DNA of 64,000 bases from Thermaceae bacterium (GTDB taxonomy: Bacteria; Deinococcota; Deinococci; Deinococcales; Marinithermaceae): NCBI GenBank assembly GCA_027067955.1, contig JAMOUW010000079.1, forward strand, positions 1-64,000. Reading direction: 5' to 3'. The notes under the pieces are model-generated. The model made no database searches. It was not told the DNA's origin and saw only the letters and a program-made list of their open reading frames with translations. The position numbers were made by a program, and so were the translations under genes. Positions 44,447 to 53,758 of this stretch are shown in pieces; within the stretch, counting starts at the first letter, position 1; each line of letters opens with the position of its first letter.

Positions 44447-45961
44447 GTGAGCGAAGTCGCTTTGCAGCTTGAGAACATCACCAAGCGCTACCCCCTGGTG
44501 CTGGCGAATGATCATATTAACTTGAGTGTCAGGTGGGGCGAGGTGCTGGCGCTGGTGGGTGAGAACGGCGCGGGCAAGTCCACCCTGATGAAGATCGTTT
44601 ACGGGCTCGTCAGGCCCGATGAGGGTGAGATCTACGTCGACGGCGAAAGGGTGGAGATTAACACCCCCTCGGACGCCATTGCGCTGGGCATAGGCATGGT
44701 GCACCAGCACTTTATGCTCGTGGACACCCTTTCTGTTCTTGACAACGTCATTTTGGGGATGGAGCCAAAAGCAGGTCCGGCCATCGACTACGCAGCCGCC
44801 CGCAAGCGCGTAGTTGAGCTAATAAAAGAGCTGGGCTTCGATCTCGATTCCGACGCCGTAATCGAAGACCTGCCGGTGGGTGCGCAGCAGCGCGTAGAGA
44901 TTCTCAAGACCCTCTATCGCGACGCCAAGATACTTATTCTCGACGAGCCTACCGCCGTGCTCACCCCGCAGGAAGTGGAGGATCTTTTCAAGTTTCTGCG
45001 CGAGTTCGCTGGGAAGGGGCACGCCATCATACTTATCACCCACAAGCTCGATGAGGTGATGGAGGTTTCCGACCGTGTCACCGTCATTCGTGACGGCAAG
45101 GTGGTGGGCACGGTGAACACGTCTGAAACCAGCGTGGCCGAGCTGGCGCGGATGATGGTAGGACGGGAAGTGATATTGACCGTGCAGAAAAAACCCGCCG
45201 AGCCCGGAGAGGTGGTGCTTGAGGCCGCAGACCTGCGGGTCGAGGGAAGCGGTCACCGTCCGCGCCTGGACGGCGTCTCATTTCAGGTGCGCGCGGGCGA
45301 GGTCGTGGGCATTGCCGGCGTGGAGGGCAACGGACAGACCGAGCTGGTTGAGGTGATCACCGGCCTGCGCCCCTTCAAGGGCACGCTGCGCTACAACGGC
45401 GAGGCCGTGCACCCCAGCGCCCGCAAGGTGCGCGAGTGGGGTGTGAGTCACATTCCCGAGGAGCGCAACGACCGCGGTTTGATCCTCGAATTTCCCACCC
45501 GGTATAACATCATCTTGGGTGATCACTACCGTCCGCCTTACGCAGGCTTCCTGGGTTTTTTCAACGACGCCGTCATCAACGATTACGCTGAAAAGGTAGT
45601 TGAGCGCTTCGACGTACGGCCGCGCAGCATCCACCTGATCGGACGCCGCTACTCGGGCGGCAACGCTCAAAAAATCATCGTTGGCCGCGAGCTGGCGCGC
45701 GAACCCAAGCTTCTCGTAGCCGCTCAGCCCACCCGCGGCGTGGATATCGGAGCAATAGAATTCATCCACCAGAACATCATCGAGGCGCGCGACCGCGGCA
45801 TGGCGGTTTTGCTCGTTTCTGCCGATTTGAACGAGGTTATGAGCCTTGCCGACCGTATTCTCGTTATGTATGAGGGCAGGGTGGTGGGCGAGGTATTGCC
45901 GGGAGAGGTGACTGAAGAACAGATAGGTCTTTTGATGGCCGGTCTGGAAGCGGCGGTCTAG
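44447..45961 (+). CDS. ABC transporter twin ATP-binding protein, nucleoside/sugar type
   Basis: A 504 aa ATPase with two nucleotide-binding domains, RbsA/NupB type. First: GENGAGKST (about 42), signature region [24 protein letters not shown]. Second: [12 protein letters not shown] (about 287), [17 protein letters not shown] and [14 protein letters not shown]. The pairing with a BMP protein indicates nucleoside import. No permease genes follow, unlike most such operons; ymdB comes next. Confidence 0.92.
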   Translation: MSEVALQLENITKRYPLVLANDHINLSVRWGEVLALVGENGAGKSTLMKIVYGLVRPDEGEIYVDGERVEINTPSDAIALGIGMVHQHFMLVDTLSVLDNVILGMEPKAGPAIDYAAARKRVVELIKELGFDLDSDAVIEDLPVGAQQRVEILKTLYRDAKILILDEPTAVLTPQEVEDLFKFLREFAGKGHAIILITHKLDEVMEVSDRVTVIRDGKVVGTVNTSETSVAELARMMVGREVILTVQKKPAEPGEVVLEAADLRVEGSGHRPRLDGVSFQVRAGEVVGIAGVEGNGQTELVEVITGLRPFKGTLRYNGEAVHPSARKVREWGVSHIPEERNDRGLILEFPTRYNIILGDHYRPPYAGFLGFFNDAVINDYAEKVVERFDVRPRSIHLIGRRYSGGNAQKIIVGRELAREPKLLVAAQPTRGVDIGAIEFIHQNIIEARDRGMAVLLVSADLNEVMSLADRILVMYEGRVVGEVLPGEVTEEQIGLLMAGLEAAV

Positions 45962-45968
45962 CCCGTTC

Positions 45969-46727
45969 ATGCGTGTGCTTTTTGTTGGCGACGTGGTCGC
46001 GGGGCCTGGATTGCGAGCCGTGGCCCTGCACCTGCCGGATATACGCAGGCGTTACGATTGGGTGATAATAAATGGAGAGAACGCCGCGGGCGGTAAGGGA
46101 CTCGACCGCAAGAGTTATCGCATCTTGCGGGAAGCTGGCGCCGACCTGGTCACCCTGGGGAACCACGCTTGGGACAGAAAAGGCGTCTATGATCTTATAG
46201 ATCGGGAACCCGTAATCAGGGCCGCCAACTATCCTCCGGGAACTCCCGGGCAGGGCTGGTGGGTACTGGAACGGGGAGGTTTCCGCTTGCTCGTGTTCCA
46301 GGTGATGGGTCGCGTATTCATGGGGTTGTTCGACGACCCTTTCCGCACCGCCGACCGCATCCTTGAAGAAGTTCCCCACGATGCCGCAATCGTGGAGATT
46401 CACGCCGAGGCAACCAGCGAAAAGTACGCCCTGGGGCACTATCTCGACGGCCGTGTGGCCGCGGTTCTGGGTACCCACACGCACGTTCCCACGCTGGACG
46501 CCGGGTTTCTCCCCCGGGGCACGGCGTTCCAGTCTGACGTGGGAATGACCGGCACCTATAATTCCGTAATAGGCGGAGACATCAATACTTTCCTGGACCG
46601 CTTCCTTACATCGCGCCCGCAGCCGTTTCGCAGCGCCGAGGGGGCGGCCAGTTTTCTGGCCACCGAGCTCGTTTTTTCCGGCACCCGGGTACAGGCGATC
46701 AGTCCCTATCGCTGGGAGGAGCCGTGA
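45969..46727 (+). CDS. ymdB: YmdB-family metallophosphoesterase
   Basis: A 252 aa YmdB/TIGR00282-type 2',3'-cyclic-nucleotide phosphodiesterase. GDVVAGPG (Asp), NGENAAGGKG, TLGNHAWD and GTHTHVPTLD hold the metal ligands; all are intact. In Bacillus it influences RNase Y-linked mRNA decay and biofilm. It is often next to rny, but here it lies between an ABC gene (7 bp before) and ppc (4 bp overlap, GTGA). Confidence 0.94.
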   Translation: MRVLFVGDVVAGPGLRAVALHLPDIRRRYDWVIINGENAAGGKGLDRKSYRILREAGADLVTLGNHAWDRKGVYDLIDREPVIRAANYPPGTPGQGWWVLERGGFRLLVFQVMGRVFMGLFDDPFRTADRILEEVPHDAAIVEIHAEATSEKYALGHYLDGRVAAVLGTHTHVPTLDAGFLPRGTAFQSDVGMTGTYNSVIGGDINTFLDRFLTSRPQPFRSAEGAASFLATELVFSGTRVQAISPYRWEEP

Positions 46728-49342
46728 CCCTGCCCGAGGCGCTCCGGCGCGACGTGGACAGGCTGGGCCGGGCGCTGGGAGAAGCGATCCGCATGGTCAG
46801 TGGCGAGCGCCTGTACGGTCTGGTCGAAGAGGTGCGCACCCGCACCAAGATGCTGCGCCGCCATCACGATGAAGCCGAGCGCGAAGCGCTGGATTCGCTA
46901 ATAGGGAGTCTGGATCTTCACCGCGCCGAGGGTCTGACCCGGGCCTTTACCAGCTTCTTTTATTTGGCTAATCTAGCCGAGTCGTTCCACCGGTCCCGGA
47001 CGGTTGCCCGTGAAGAAAGCGGATTCGCGCGCGCAGCGCAAACCCTGCTGGATTGGAACGTTCCCGCCGGAGACGCTGAGCGTCTTGCCCGTGCACTCCG
47101 CCTTCGCCTTACCTTTACGGCGCACCCAACTGAGGCGCGCAGACGCACCGTAAGGCATCACCTGGAGCGGCTGCATGAAGCCCTGGAGCGCGATGACGGG
47201 GAGATGCTGCGTGAGCGTGTCGCCTTGCTGTGGGCCACCGAGGAGCTGCGCCGTACCCAGCCCACCGTGAACGACGAGGTGAAAGGGGCGCTCTACTACC
47301 TTCCCCGCAGCCTTTGGTCGGCCCAGGCGCGCCTGGTCGAGCGCATGGAAACGGCCCTCCATGACGCCTACGGGCGCAAATTCCATGTCGGTAGCCCCAT
47401 TCGCACCCGCAGCTGGATCGGAGGAGACCGCGACGGCAATCCCGCCGTTACCCCGGAGGTGACCGCCTGGGCTCAGGATTACGCACGCCGCTTGTACGTA
47501 GAGCATTTCTGTAGCGAGCTTGATGAGCTGATCAGGGATCTCTCGGTTTCCGAACGCCGCCTTCCAGTTCCGCGAGACCTGCGCGAGGCCGCAGAACACG
47601 CACTCCGGCTCATCGGTGAACCTCCCCGCTTTGCTGGCGAGCCGCTAAGGCGTTATCTGATGGGTATCTATTACCGGCTCGAGCACACCCTGACGGCGGG
47701 CCCTGGCGCTTACCGGGAATCCGCCGAGCTGGTTTCCGACCTGGCCCGGTTGCGCGGCGCCTTGCGTGCCATGGGCCTTGTTTCCTTTGCGATCCGGGGC
47801 GTGCGCCCGCTGGAGGAGGCCGCGAGAACCTTCGGGCTCGGTTTGGTATCCCTTGATTTGCGTGAGGAGTCGGGCGAGCACCGCCGGGCGGTTGCCGAGC
47901 TGCTGGAAGCGGCCGGCCTGGCTGAAGACTATCCCGGCTGGTCCGAAGAGCGGCGCGAGGCCTGGCTAACCGAGGAGCTTGCGAGCGCGCGACCCCTGGC
48001 CCCCGTGGGCTATGAGCCCGAAGGTGCTCCGCTGCGCCGGGCGCTGGGGGCTCTTGCTGTATGGGACGGGCGCGGCGCTTATGTGGTGAGCATGACCCGC
48101 GGACCGTCCGATCTGCTCGAGGTGCTGCTGCTGGCGCGCGAGGCAGGCCGCTACGATCCGCAACGTGGTGCGCCCTTCGACGTGGTGCCGCTGTTCGAGA
48201 CCCTGGACGATCTGAATACTGCAGGCGTTACCGTGGAGCGCCTGCTAGCCAACCCGGTGTTCCGGCGTCAGGTTGCCGCGCGCGGGGCGCTGGAGGTGAT
48301 GATAGGTTACTCGGATTCGAATAAGGACGCGGGATTTCTCGCCGCAAACTGGGCGTTATACATGGCGCAGCAGCGCGTTGCCGCGTCGGCCCGGGCTGCC
48401 GGGGTGCAAGTGCGCTTCTTCCACGGACGCGGCACCTCCACCGCACGCGGTGGCGGTCCGGCGGGCAGGGCGATAGCCGCATTGCCGGCGGGTGCGGTAG
48501 GACCGGAAATCCGTATAACCGAGCAGGGCGAAGCCCTGGCCGATAAGTACGGTCATCCCGACCTGGCCCTGCGCAGCCTCGAGGAAACGGTCGCCCACCT
48601 CCTGCTCGCCGCGGCGCGCGACGCCGGCTACGGGCCCGCCGCCGGGTTCAAGCCCGAGGTCGCCTGGACGGAGGCGCTGGCGGGCGCTGCCAAACGCTCT
48701 GCGGAGGTGTACCGAGGGCTGCTGTCGTCCGAGGGTTTCTTCAGCTTCTTCGAGCAGCTAACCCCCATTCGCGAAATCGCCGCCCTGAAAATTGCCTCAC
48801 GCCCCGTTTACCGTCACGGGCGTATCCGCGATGTGAGTGACTTGCGGGCGATTCCCTGGGTTATGGCCTGGACCCAGGTACGTGCCAACCTGCCCGGCTG
48901 GTTCGGTCTGGGGGAGGGGCTCGCTGCTCTGGACCCTGATCTGCTTGCAGAAATGTACGCAGGCTGGCCTTTTTTCCGCAGCGTGCTAGAGGGTGCCGAG
49001 CTGTCTTTGGCGAAGACCGACCTGAATGTGACCCGTAACTACCTGCGCTTATTGGAGCCGGGGCTCGCCGAGCGTTTCTTTCCCCGGCTGGAACGGTCGT
49101 TCGAGTCGTCTCTGGAGGTGCTCGAGGCGGCCCGCGGAGCAGCGCTTCTGGCGACGACCCCCGAGCTGGCCCGCAGCATTGAATTGCGCAATCCCTACCT
49201 GGATCCCATCAACCATCTGCAGGTAGAGCTTCTCTTCCGCTACCGGAGGCTGCCTTCCGAGAGCCCTGACCGCGAGGCGACTACGCGGGCGCTATTGTCG
49301 ACGATTTTGGGCATTGCGGCAGGGATGCGCAATACCGGTTGA
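46724..49342 (+). CDS. ppc: Phosphoenolpyruvate carboxylase
   Basis: An 872 aa bacterial-type PEPC making oxaloacetate from PEP and bicarbonate. The catalytic His is in FTAHPTEARRRTVRHH, the Lys/Arg loop in VMIGYSDSNKDAGFLAANW, and FHGRGTSTARGGGPAGRAI is the glycine-rich catalytic loop. The C-terminus ends MRNTG, the conserved PEPC tail. GTG 46724 overlaps ymdB by 4 bp. Confidence 0.97.
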   Translation: MTLPEALRRDVDRLGRALGEAIRMVSGERLYGLVEEVRTRTKMLRRHHDEAEREALDSLIGSLDLHRAEGLTRAFTSFFYLANLAESFHRSRTVAREESGFARAAQTLLDWNVPAGDAERLARALRLRLTFTAHPTEARRRTVRHHLERLHEALERDDGEMLRERVALLWATEELRRTQPTVNDEVKGALYYLPRSLWSAQARLVERMETALHDAYGRKFHVGSPIRTRSWIGGDRDGNPAVTPEVTAWAQDYARRLYVEHFCSELDELIRDLSVSERRLPVPRDLREAAEHALRLIGEPPRFAGEPLRRYLMGIYYRLEHTLTAGPGAYRESAELVSDLARLRGALRAMGLVSFAIRGVRPLEEAARTFGLGLVSLDLREESGEHRRAVAELLEAAGLAEDYPGWSEERREAWLTEELASARPLAPVGYEPEGAPLRRALGALAVWDGRGAYVVSMTRGPSDLLEVLLLAREAGRYDPQRGAPFDVVPLFETLDDLNTAGVTVERLLANPVFRRQVAARGALEVMIGYSDSNKDAGFLAANWALYMAQQRVAASARAAGVQVRFFHGRGTSTARGGGPAGRAIAALPAGAVGPEIRITEQGEALADKYGHPDLALRSLEETVAHLLLAAARDAGYGPAAGFKPEVAWTEALAGAAKRSAEVYRGLLSSEGFFSFFEQLTPIREIAALKIASRPVYRHGRIRDVSDLRAIPWVMAWTQVRANLPGWFGLGEGLAALDPDLLAEMYAGWPFFRSVLEGAELSLAKTDLNVTRNYLRLLEPGLAERFFPRLERSFESSLEVLEAARGAALLATTPELARSIELRNPYLDPINHLQVELLFRYRRLPSESPDREATTRALLSTILGIAAGMRNTG

Positions 49343-49352
49343 AATAGCCGGG

Positions 49353-49358
49353 TAGAAT
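49353..49358 (+). promoter_or_regulatory. -10 box of the metallophosphoesterase (leaderless)
   Basis: TAGAAT, 6 nt before GTG 49365. It lies 10 bp after the ppc stop, so the downstream genes can be transcribed separately. Confidence 0.5.
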
Positions 49359-49364
49359 GAGCCC

Positions 49365-50114
49365 GTGGCCATGACGCGCCTGTATCACATCTCCGATATC
49401 CACGTGGCTTCCAAATACTTTCAGCCACAGCTGATGGAACGACTTATTGCGGAAGTAAACAGTGAACGCCCTGATCTGCTCGTGCTTTCGGGGGACCTCA
49501 CCGATCGCGGGCTTGCCTACGAGTTCGAGGAGGCCCGGGACTGGACCGACCGTTTTGAGGTCCCGTTGCTCGTCACCCCCGGGAATCACGACTCGCGTAA
49601 CGTTGGTTACGTTCACTTCGAGGAGATCTACGGTTCGCGCTATCGGATAGTGCGCCTCCCCGGCGTACACATAGTTGCTGCGGACTCGAGCGAGCCCGAC
49701 CTCGACGAGGGGCGCATAGGCCGGAGCATATATCCGTGGTTGCATGAAGCCCTTGATTCCGCACTTGAGGGCGACCTGAAGGTTTTCGTCACCCACCACC
49801 ACCTACTGCCGGTTCCCGGCGCCGGGCGGGAGCGCAACATATTGCAAGACGCGGGAGACCTGCTCAAGATACTGGTGGATCACGGGGTGGAACTAGTGCT
49901 AAACGGTCACAAGCACGTGCCGTGGGTATGGCGCTTCGAGGACATGCTGATCGTCAATGCGGGAACCGCGACCACCAACCGCCTGCGGGGAAAGGAGCAA
50001 CCAAGCTTCGCGGTCATAGACCTTTCGGGCGAAGCCATAACCGTGCGCCACAGGTATTACGATGGCAGTGAGGAAACCTTGCACCACCCCCTGAAACGGA
50101 GGACCCCGGCATGA
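49365..50114 (+). CDS. Calcineurin-like metallophosphoesterase
   Basis: A 249 aa phosphoesterase. Metal motifs: HISDIHVASKYF, LSGDLTDRG, TPGNHDSRN, THHHLLPV and LNGHKHVPWVW, all intact. It resembles the CpdA/Icc group of cyclic-nucleotide phosphodiesterases; with class III cyclase-like and Crp-like proteins in this window that is attractive but unproven. It overlaps the NYN gene by 4 bp and is thus coupled to it. Confidence 0.88.
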   Translation: MAMTRLYHISDIHVASKYFQPQLMERLIAEVNSERPDLLVLSGDLTDRGLAYEFEEARDWTDRFEVPLLVTPGNHDSRNVGYVHFEEIYGSRYRIVRLPGVHIVAADSSEPDLDEGRIGRSIYPWLHEALDSALEGDLKVFVTHHHLLPVPGAGRERNILQDAGDLLKILVDHGVELVLNGHKHVPWVWRFEDMLIVNAGTATTNRLRGKEQPSFAVIDLSGEAITVRHRYYDGSEETLHHPLKRRTPA

Positions 50115-50665
50115 AGGAATCGATGGGCTGGAACGCCATGCAGCGCGTAGGCCTGTTCGTTGACACGCAGAACCTCTACCACTCCGCGCGAGATTACTAC
50201 GAACGCACCGTCAACTTCGAGAGTCTGCTCAGGCACGCGGTGCAGGGCAGACAGCTGGTGCGGGCGACCGCGTACGTGGTCGAGCGCGAGAACGACACCT
50301 CTGCCTGGCCCTTTATTTACAAGCTTTCCACCATGGGGTACCGGGTGCGGCGCATGAACCTGAGCGTGCATCATACGACCGATGAGGGCAAACCCATATA
50401 CGAAGGCAATTGGGACATGGGGATAGCGGCCGACATGGTGCGGTTAATGGACTCCCTCGACGTGGTAGTTTTGGGTTCCGGTGACGGCGATTTCGTAGAC
50501 ATCCTCGAGGTGCTGATGGAAAAGGGCATCAGGGTTGAGGTCATTGCCTTCAAGGAAACCACCGCCCAGAAGCTCATAGATGCAGTAGACCAGTTCACCC
50601 ATCTTCCCGAGATCGAAGAACCTTTCATGCCGCAACGCGAGAAGAACTATCCGGGCACGAAGTGA
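50111..50665 (+). CDS. NYN-domain (LabA-like) predicted ribonuclease
   Basis: A 184 aa NYN/PIN-like protein. Acidic catalytic residues appear in GLFVDTQNLYHSARDYY, NWDMGIAADMVRLM and VVLGSGDGDFVDILEVL; the order and spacing match the LabA/DUF88 family, in which metal-dependent RNase activity is expected. Short C-terminal tail without other domains. Coupled at both ends, to the phosphoesterase (ATGA) and to queA (GTGA). Confidence 0.88.
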   Translation: MKESMGWNAMQRVGLFVDTQNLYHSARDYYERTVNFESLLRHAVQGRQLVRATAYVVERENDTSAWPFIYKLSTMGYRVRRMNLSVHHTTDEGKPIYEGNWDMGIAADMVRLMDSLDVVVLGSGDGDFVDILEVLMEKGIRVEVIAFKETTAQKLIDAVDQFTHLPEIEEPFMPQREKNYPGTK

Positions 50666-51681
50666 GTTCACGCGGACAGCGGATAGCAGACTACGACTAC
50701 CCCCTTTCCGAGGATCGCATCGCCCAGGAAGGCGCGGATCCGCGTGACAGCAGTCGATTAATGGTCGTTGCGCGCGGTAGGGGCGTTCTCGAGCATTCGC
50801 GTTTTTTCGAACTGCCGCGCTTTCTGGTCTCTGGAGATCTGCTAGTCTTCAATGAAACGAAGGTTTTCCCCGCCCGGCTCCACGGCGAAAAAGAAAGTGG
50901 GGCGCGGATAGAAGTACTGCTGGTGCGAAAGGAGGGCGCGGATCGTTGGTGGGCGCTGGTGCGGCCCGGCCGCCGGCTCAAGCCCGGGGCGCGGGTTCGT
51001 TTCGGCGCACTCGATGCCGAGGTGTTACAGATAAACGACGAGGGTATGCGCCTGCTTTCGTTTTCGGCGCCAGTGCAGGAGCACCTGCCCGGGCTGGGAG
51101 AAACGCCGCTTCCGCCTTACATACACAGGCGGGTTGATCCCCAGCGTTATCAAACCGTTTACGCCCGGTACGAGGGGTCGGTGGCCGCCCCAACGGCGGG
51201 GCTGCACTTCACCCCGCGCCTGCTTGATGAGCTGGCGGAGATGGGCGTGGAGATGGCCCACGTTGTGTTACACGTGGGTCCGGGAACTTTTCAACCGGTC
51301 AAGGGCGCTATTGAAAAACACCGCATGCATGCTGAATATTTCGAGGTGTCGGAAGAGGCTGCATTGCAAATCAACCGTGCCCTGGCCGAAGGGCGGCGGG
51401 TCATCGCTGTGGGGACCACGGTTGTGCGTACTCTCGAATCGGCCTTTGTTTCCGGCAAGGGGGTGCGCCCGGGTGCGGGGGAAACGAGGCTTTTCATTCG
51501 CCCCCCGTATCGTTTCGCGGTCGCTGGGGGTTTGATTACCAATTTTCATCTGCCGCGCAGCACTTTGCTCATGCTCGTTGCGGCGTTTGCCGGGTACGAC
51601 GTGACGATGGCCGCTTATCGCAAAGCGCTGGCGCATGGGTACCGTTTCTACAGTCTGGGCGATGCGATGTTGATCGTCTGA
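50662..51681 (+). CDS. queA: S-adenosylmethionine:tRNA ribosyltransferase-isomerase
   Basis: A 339 aa QueA that transfers ribosyl from SAM to preQ1-tRNA in queuosine synthesis. Marks: DYDYPLSEDRIAQEGADPRDSSRL, VFNETKVFPARLHG, SVAAPTAGLHFTPRLLDEL, HVGPGTFQPVKGAIEKHRMH and LITNFHLPRSTLLMLVAAF. GTG start overlapping the NYN gene. Full-length. tgt is not in the window. Confidence 0.95.
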   Translation: MSSRGQRIADYDYPLSEDRIAQEGADPRDSSRLMVVARGRGVLEHSRFFELPRFLVSGDLLVFNETKVFPARLHGEKESGARIEVLLVRKEGADRWWALVRPGRRLKPGARVRFGALDAEVLQINDEGMRLLSFSAPVQEHLPGLGETPLPPYIHRRVDPQRYQTVYARYEGSVAAPTAGLHFTPRLLDELAEMGVEMAHVVLHVGPGTFQPVKGAIEKHRMHAEYFEVSEEAALQINRALAEGRRVIAVGTTVVRTLESAFVSGKGVRPGAGETRLFIRPPYRFAVAGGLITNFHLPRSTLLMLVAAFAGYDVTMAAYRKALAHGYRFYSLGDAMLIV

Positions 51682-51997
51682 GCTGCCTGATTTGAGGTAC
51701 GCAACCTCCGGTATTTGGCGCTTGGTGAAAGGAACGGGGCTCGTGACTGGCTGATCGGGCCCTGTGGCGAGGGTTACAATCGCGGTCTTGCGCGCCGATT
51801 AATACCACCGGCTTTCTCGTAGTGCAATCAGCAGGTCCCCTTTTGTCGGAGGAACGGGGGGCGAGGGAAGTTTTGCACGGGTTCTAGGGCGTACGTACAT
51901 TTCGTGGGTGTCTTTTGCAACCCGCTCTCGCCGCGCCGGCTCCGGGCTTCTTCGCGCCCCTCTCCCTGCACAGGGTTTCCAGGGGTCGCTTTTTAAG
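51682..51997. other. Intergenic region, nothing recognised
   Basis: About 316 bp between the convergent ends of queA and dnaG. TTACAAT (51774-51780 region) is a possible -10 box. No strong hairpin with a T-run was found for either gene. The ORFs across it have poor composition. No tRNA or known RNA family was recognised. Confidence 0.5.
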
Positions 51998-53758
51998 TTA
52001 TCCTCCGTTGTTGGTGCGGTAAAGCCGACGCTCGGCTTCGATGGCGTGATCTAGTTCCTGTATTTCCTTCAAAATCTGCAATGTGTGTTCCCGATCTTCT
52101 TTGAGTGCTGCCGTCAGCCGGGCGCGTTTGCGCCGCAAATATGCTTCGCGCAGTCTTGCCAGACTCTTGTCGAGCTGCTCCTTGTGTTCGCCGGCGCTAT
52201 CGCTTCCGGATAGCATCAACCGTTCGAACAGGAGGCCGCCTTCACCGCGACCGGCGAAGCGATCGAGAATCCGCCGCTGTCTGAATCCTTCTTCCTCGGC
52301 CACCCTGATGAACTCTGCCAGAAATGTGTCGTCCGGGGGCCAGCTATGATCTTCTACGTAACGTACCCAGTCAGCGAGATGGTCCGGGCCGACCGCAAGC
52401 AGCTGAGCAATGACATCCAGCTCCAGCAGCAAAATGCGGTCGTCCGGATTCTTCACCGCCGCTTCCACCTGGGCGCGTTCCACAACGCGCCGCTTGCGCT
52501 TTTGTTGGCTGCGGATTAAGTCTTCGAGAGCCCGCGGGTCCAGGCCCAAGCGATCCACGATCACTGCTTTCAAGGCTTCGGCGACGGGGTCGAAGGGATC
52601 GACGTCGACCAGGCGAGGGAGCAATCGTTCCAGCACAGCACGTTTCCCCTCAGTGGTGCCGAGATCGACGTCCTCGGCTGCCGACTGGAAGCGGTATTCG
52701 ACTTCCGGGAGGGCTTCCTCCAAAGCCCGGGCAAAGGCTTCCTTCCCGCCGGGGCTGGTGAGCAGGTCCCCGGGATCGCGCCCGGCGGGAAGCAGCACTG
52801 CGTAAGTGAGAAAACGGCGCGCCACCGCGACGTCCAGTCCCGCCAGCGTCGCTTTCCGCCCCGCTTCGTCGGCGTCGAATGCCAGATACAGCCGCTCTGC
52901 TTCCGCACGCTCCAGCAAGCGCGCTTGCTCTTGCGAGAGGGACGAGCCGAGTACGGCGACGGTTTCGGTCCAGCCCAATTGCGTTAGCGCCAGAACATCA
53001 AACAGCCCTTCGACGACGATGGCCCGGCGGCGTTTGCGGATGCTCTTCCTTGCCTCGGAAAAACCGTATAGCAGGCGGTTTTTTTTGAACAGGTCGGTTT
53101 CGGGCGTATTTAAATATTTGGGCGAGTCGTCGGCGGATAGCGCCCTGCCGGTAAATGCGACCACCCGTCCCATGGGGTCGCGTATAGGGAAGATGACCCG
53201 CCCGCGGAAACGGTCGTAGACGCGCCCCTCTTTTTCTGCAAGGACCCCCGCTTGCAAACCTAGTTTGAGGGGAACCTTATGGCGCGTTAGGTGGCGGACC
53301 AGCCCATCCCAGCTTTTTGGGGCGTAACCAAGCGAATATTGCTCTATCGTTTCGGGTTTCAGGCCGCGGCCTTGCAGATATACCAGCGCTTCATTTCCGA
53401 TGTTGTCATGAAAGTATTCAAGCGCTATCCGGTTTACGTCTACGAGGTCTTTACTAGACTTTTGGGACGGTCCGCGTTCGGGGAGCTCTACCCCGGCTTC
53501 TTGGGCAAGTTTTTCCAGGGCCTCGCGGAAGTCCAGACCCTCGATCATCTGCACAAACTTGAATACGTCGCCTCCTGCTTTGCAGCCAAAGCAGTAAAAC
53601 ATGCCCTTGTTTTCGTCTACATAAAAAGATGGAGTCTTTTCGTTATGAAAGGGGCAGAGGCCTTTCCAGCGCCCCTGGCCTGCGGGTTTCAATGGAAGGT
53701 ACCGCTCGACTAGGGATTTAAAGTCGATGCGGTCGCGGATTTCTTCACGAGGGTCCAT
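51998..53758 (-). CDS. dnaG: DNA primase
   Basis: About 586 aa DnaG. The CHC2 zinc finger is CPFHNEKTPSF...YCFGCKAGGD (about residues 40-64), followed by the primase core with TOPRIM segments VVEGLFDVLAL and FDADEAGRKATLAG, then a helicase-binding C-terminal region of helices. ATG 53758 (MDPREEIRDRIDFKSLVERY) is preferred over the track's 53806. It overlaps the cyclase-like gene by 14 bp. The usual rpoD neighbour is absent. Confidence 0.96.
   Translation of the reverse strand: MDPREEIRDRIDFKSLVERYLPLKPAGQGRWKGLCPFHNEKTPSFYVDENKGMFYCFGCKAGGDVFKFVQMIEGLDFREALEKLAQEAGVELPERGPSQKSSKDLVDVNRIALEYFHDNIGNEALVYLQGRGLKPETIEQYSLGYAPKSWDGLVRHLTRHKVPLKLGLQAGVLAEKEGRVYDRFRGRVIFPIRDPMGRVVAFTGRALSADDSPKYLNTPETDLFKKNRLLYGFSEARKSIRKRRRAIVVEGLFDVLALTQLGWTETVAVLGSSLSQEQARLLERAEAERLYLAFDADEAGRKATLAGLDVAVARRFLTYAVLLPAGRDPGDLLTSPGGKEAFARALEEALPEVEYRFQSAAEDVDLGTTEGKRAVLERLLPRLVDVDPFDPVAEALKAVIVDRLGLDPRALEDLIRSQQKRKRRVVERAQVEAAVKNPDDRILLLELDVIAQLLAVGPDHLADWVRYVEDHSWPPDDTFLAEFIRVAEEEGFRQRRILDRFAGRGEGGLLFERLMLSGSDSAGEHKEQLDKSLARLREAYLRRKRARLTAALKEDREHTLQILKEIQELDHAIEAERRLYRTNNGG

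Noticed and set aside
43331-44710. 459 aa minus-strand ORF opposite the BMP gene
   Set aside because: It spans a strong terminator and the ATPase promoter, and is antisense to two real genes.
51682-51997. Possible tRNA or small RNA in the queA-dnaG gap
   Set aside because: No T-loop consensus, cloverleaf or stable hairpin with T-run could be found by eye.
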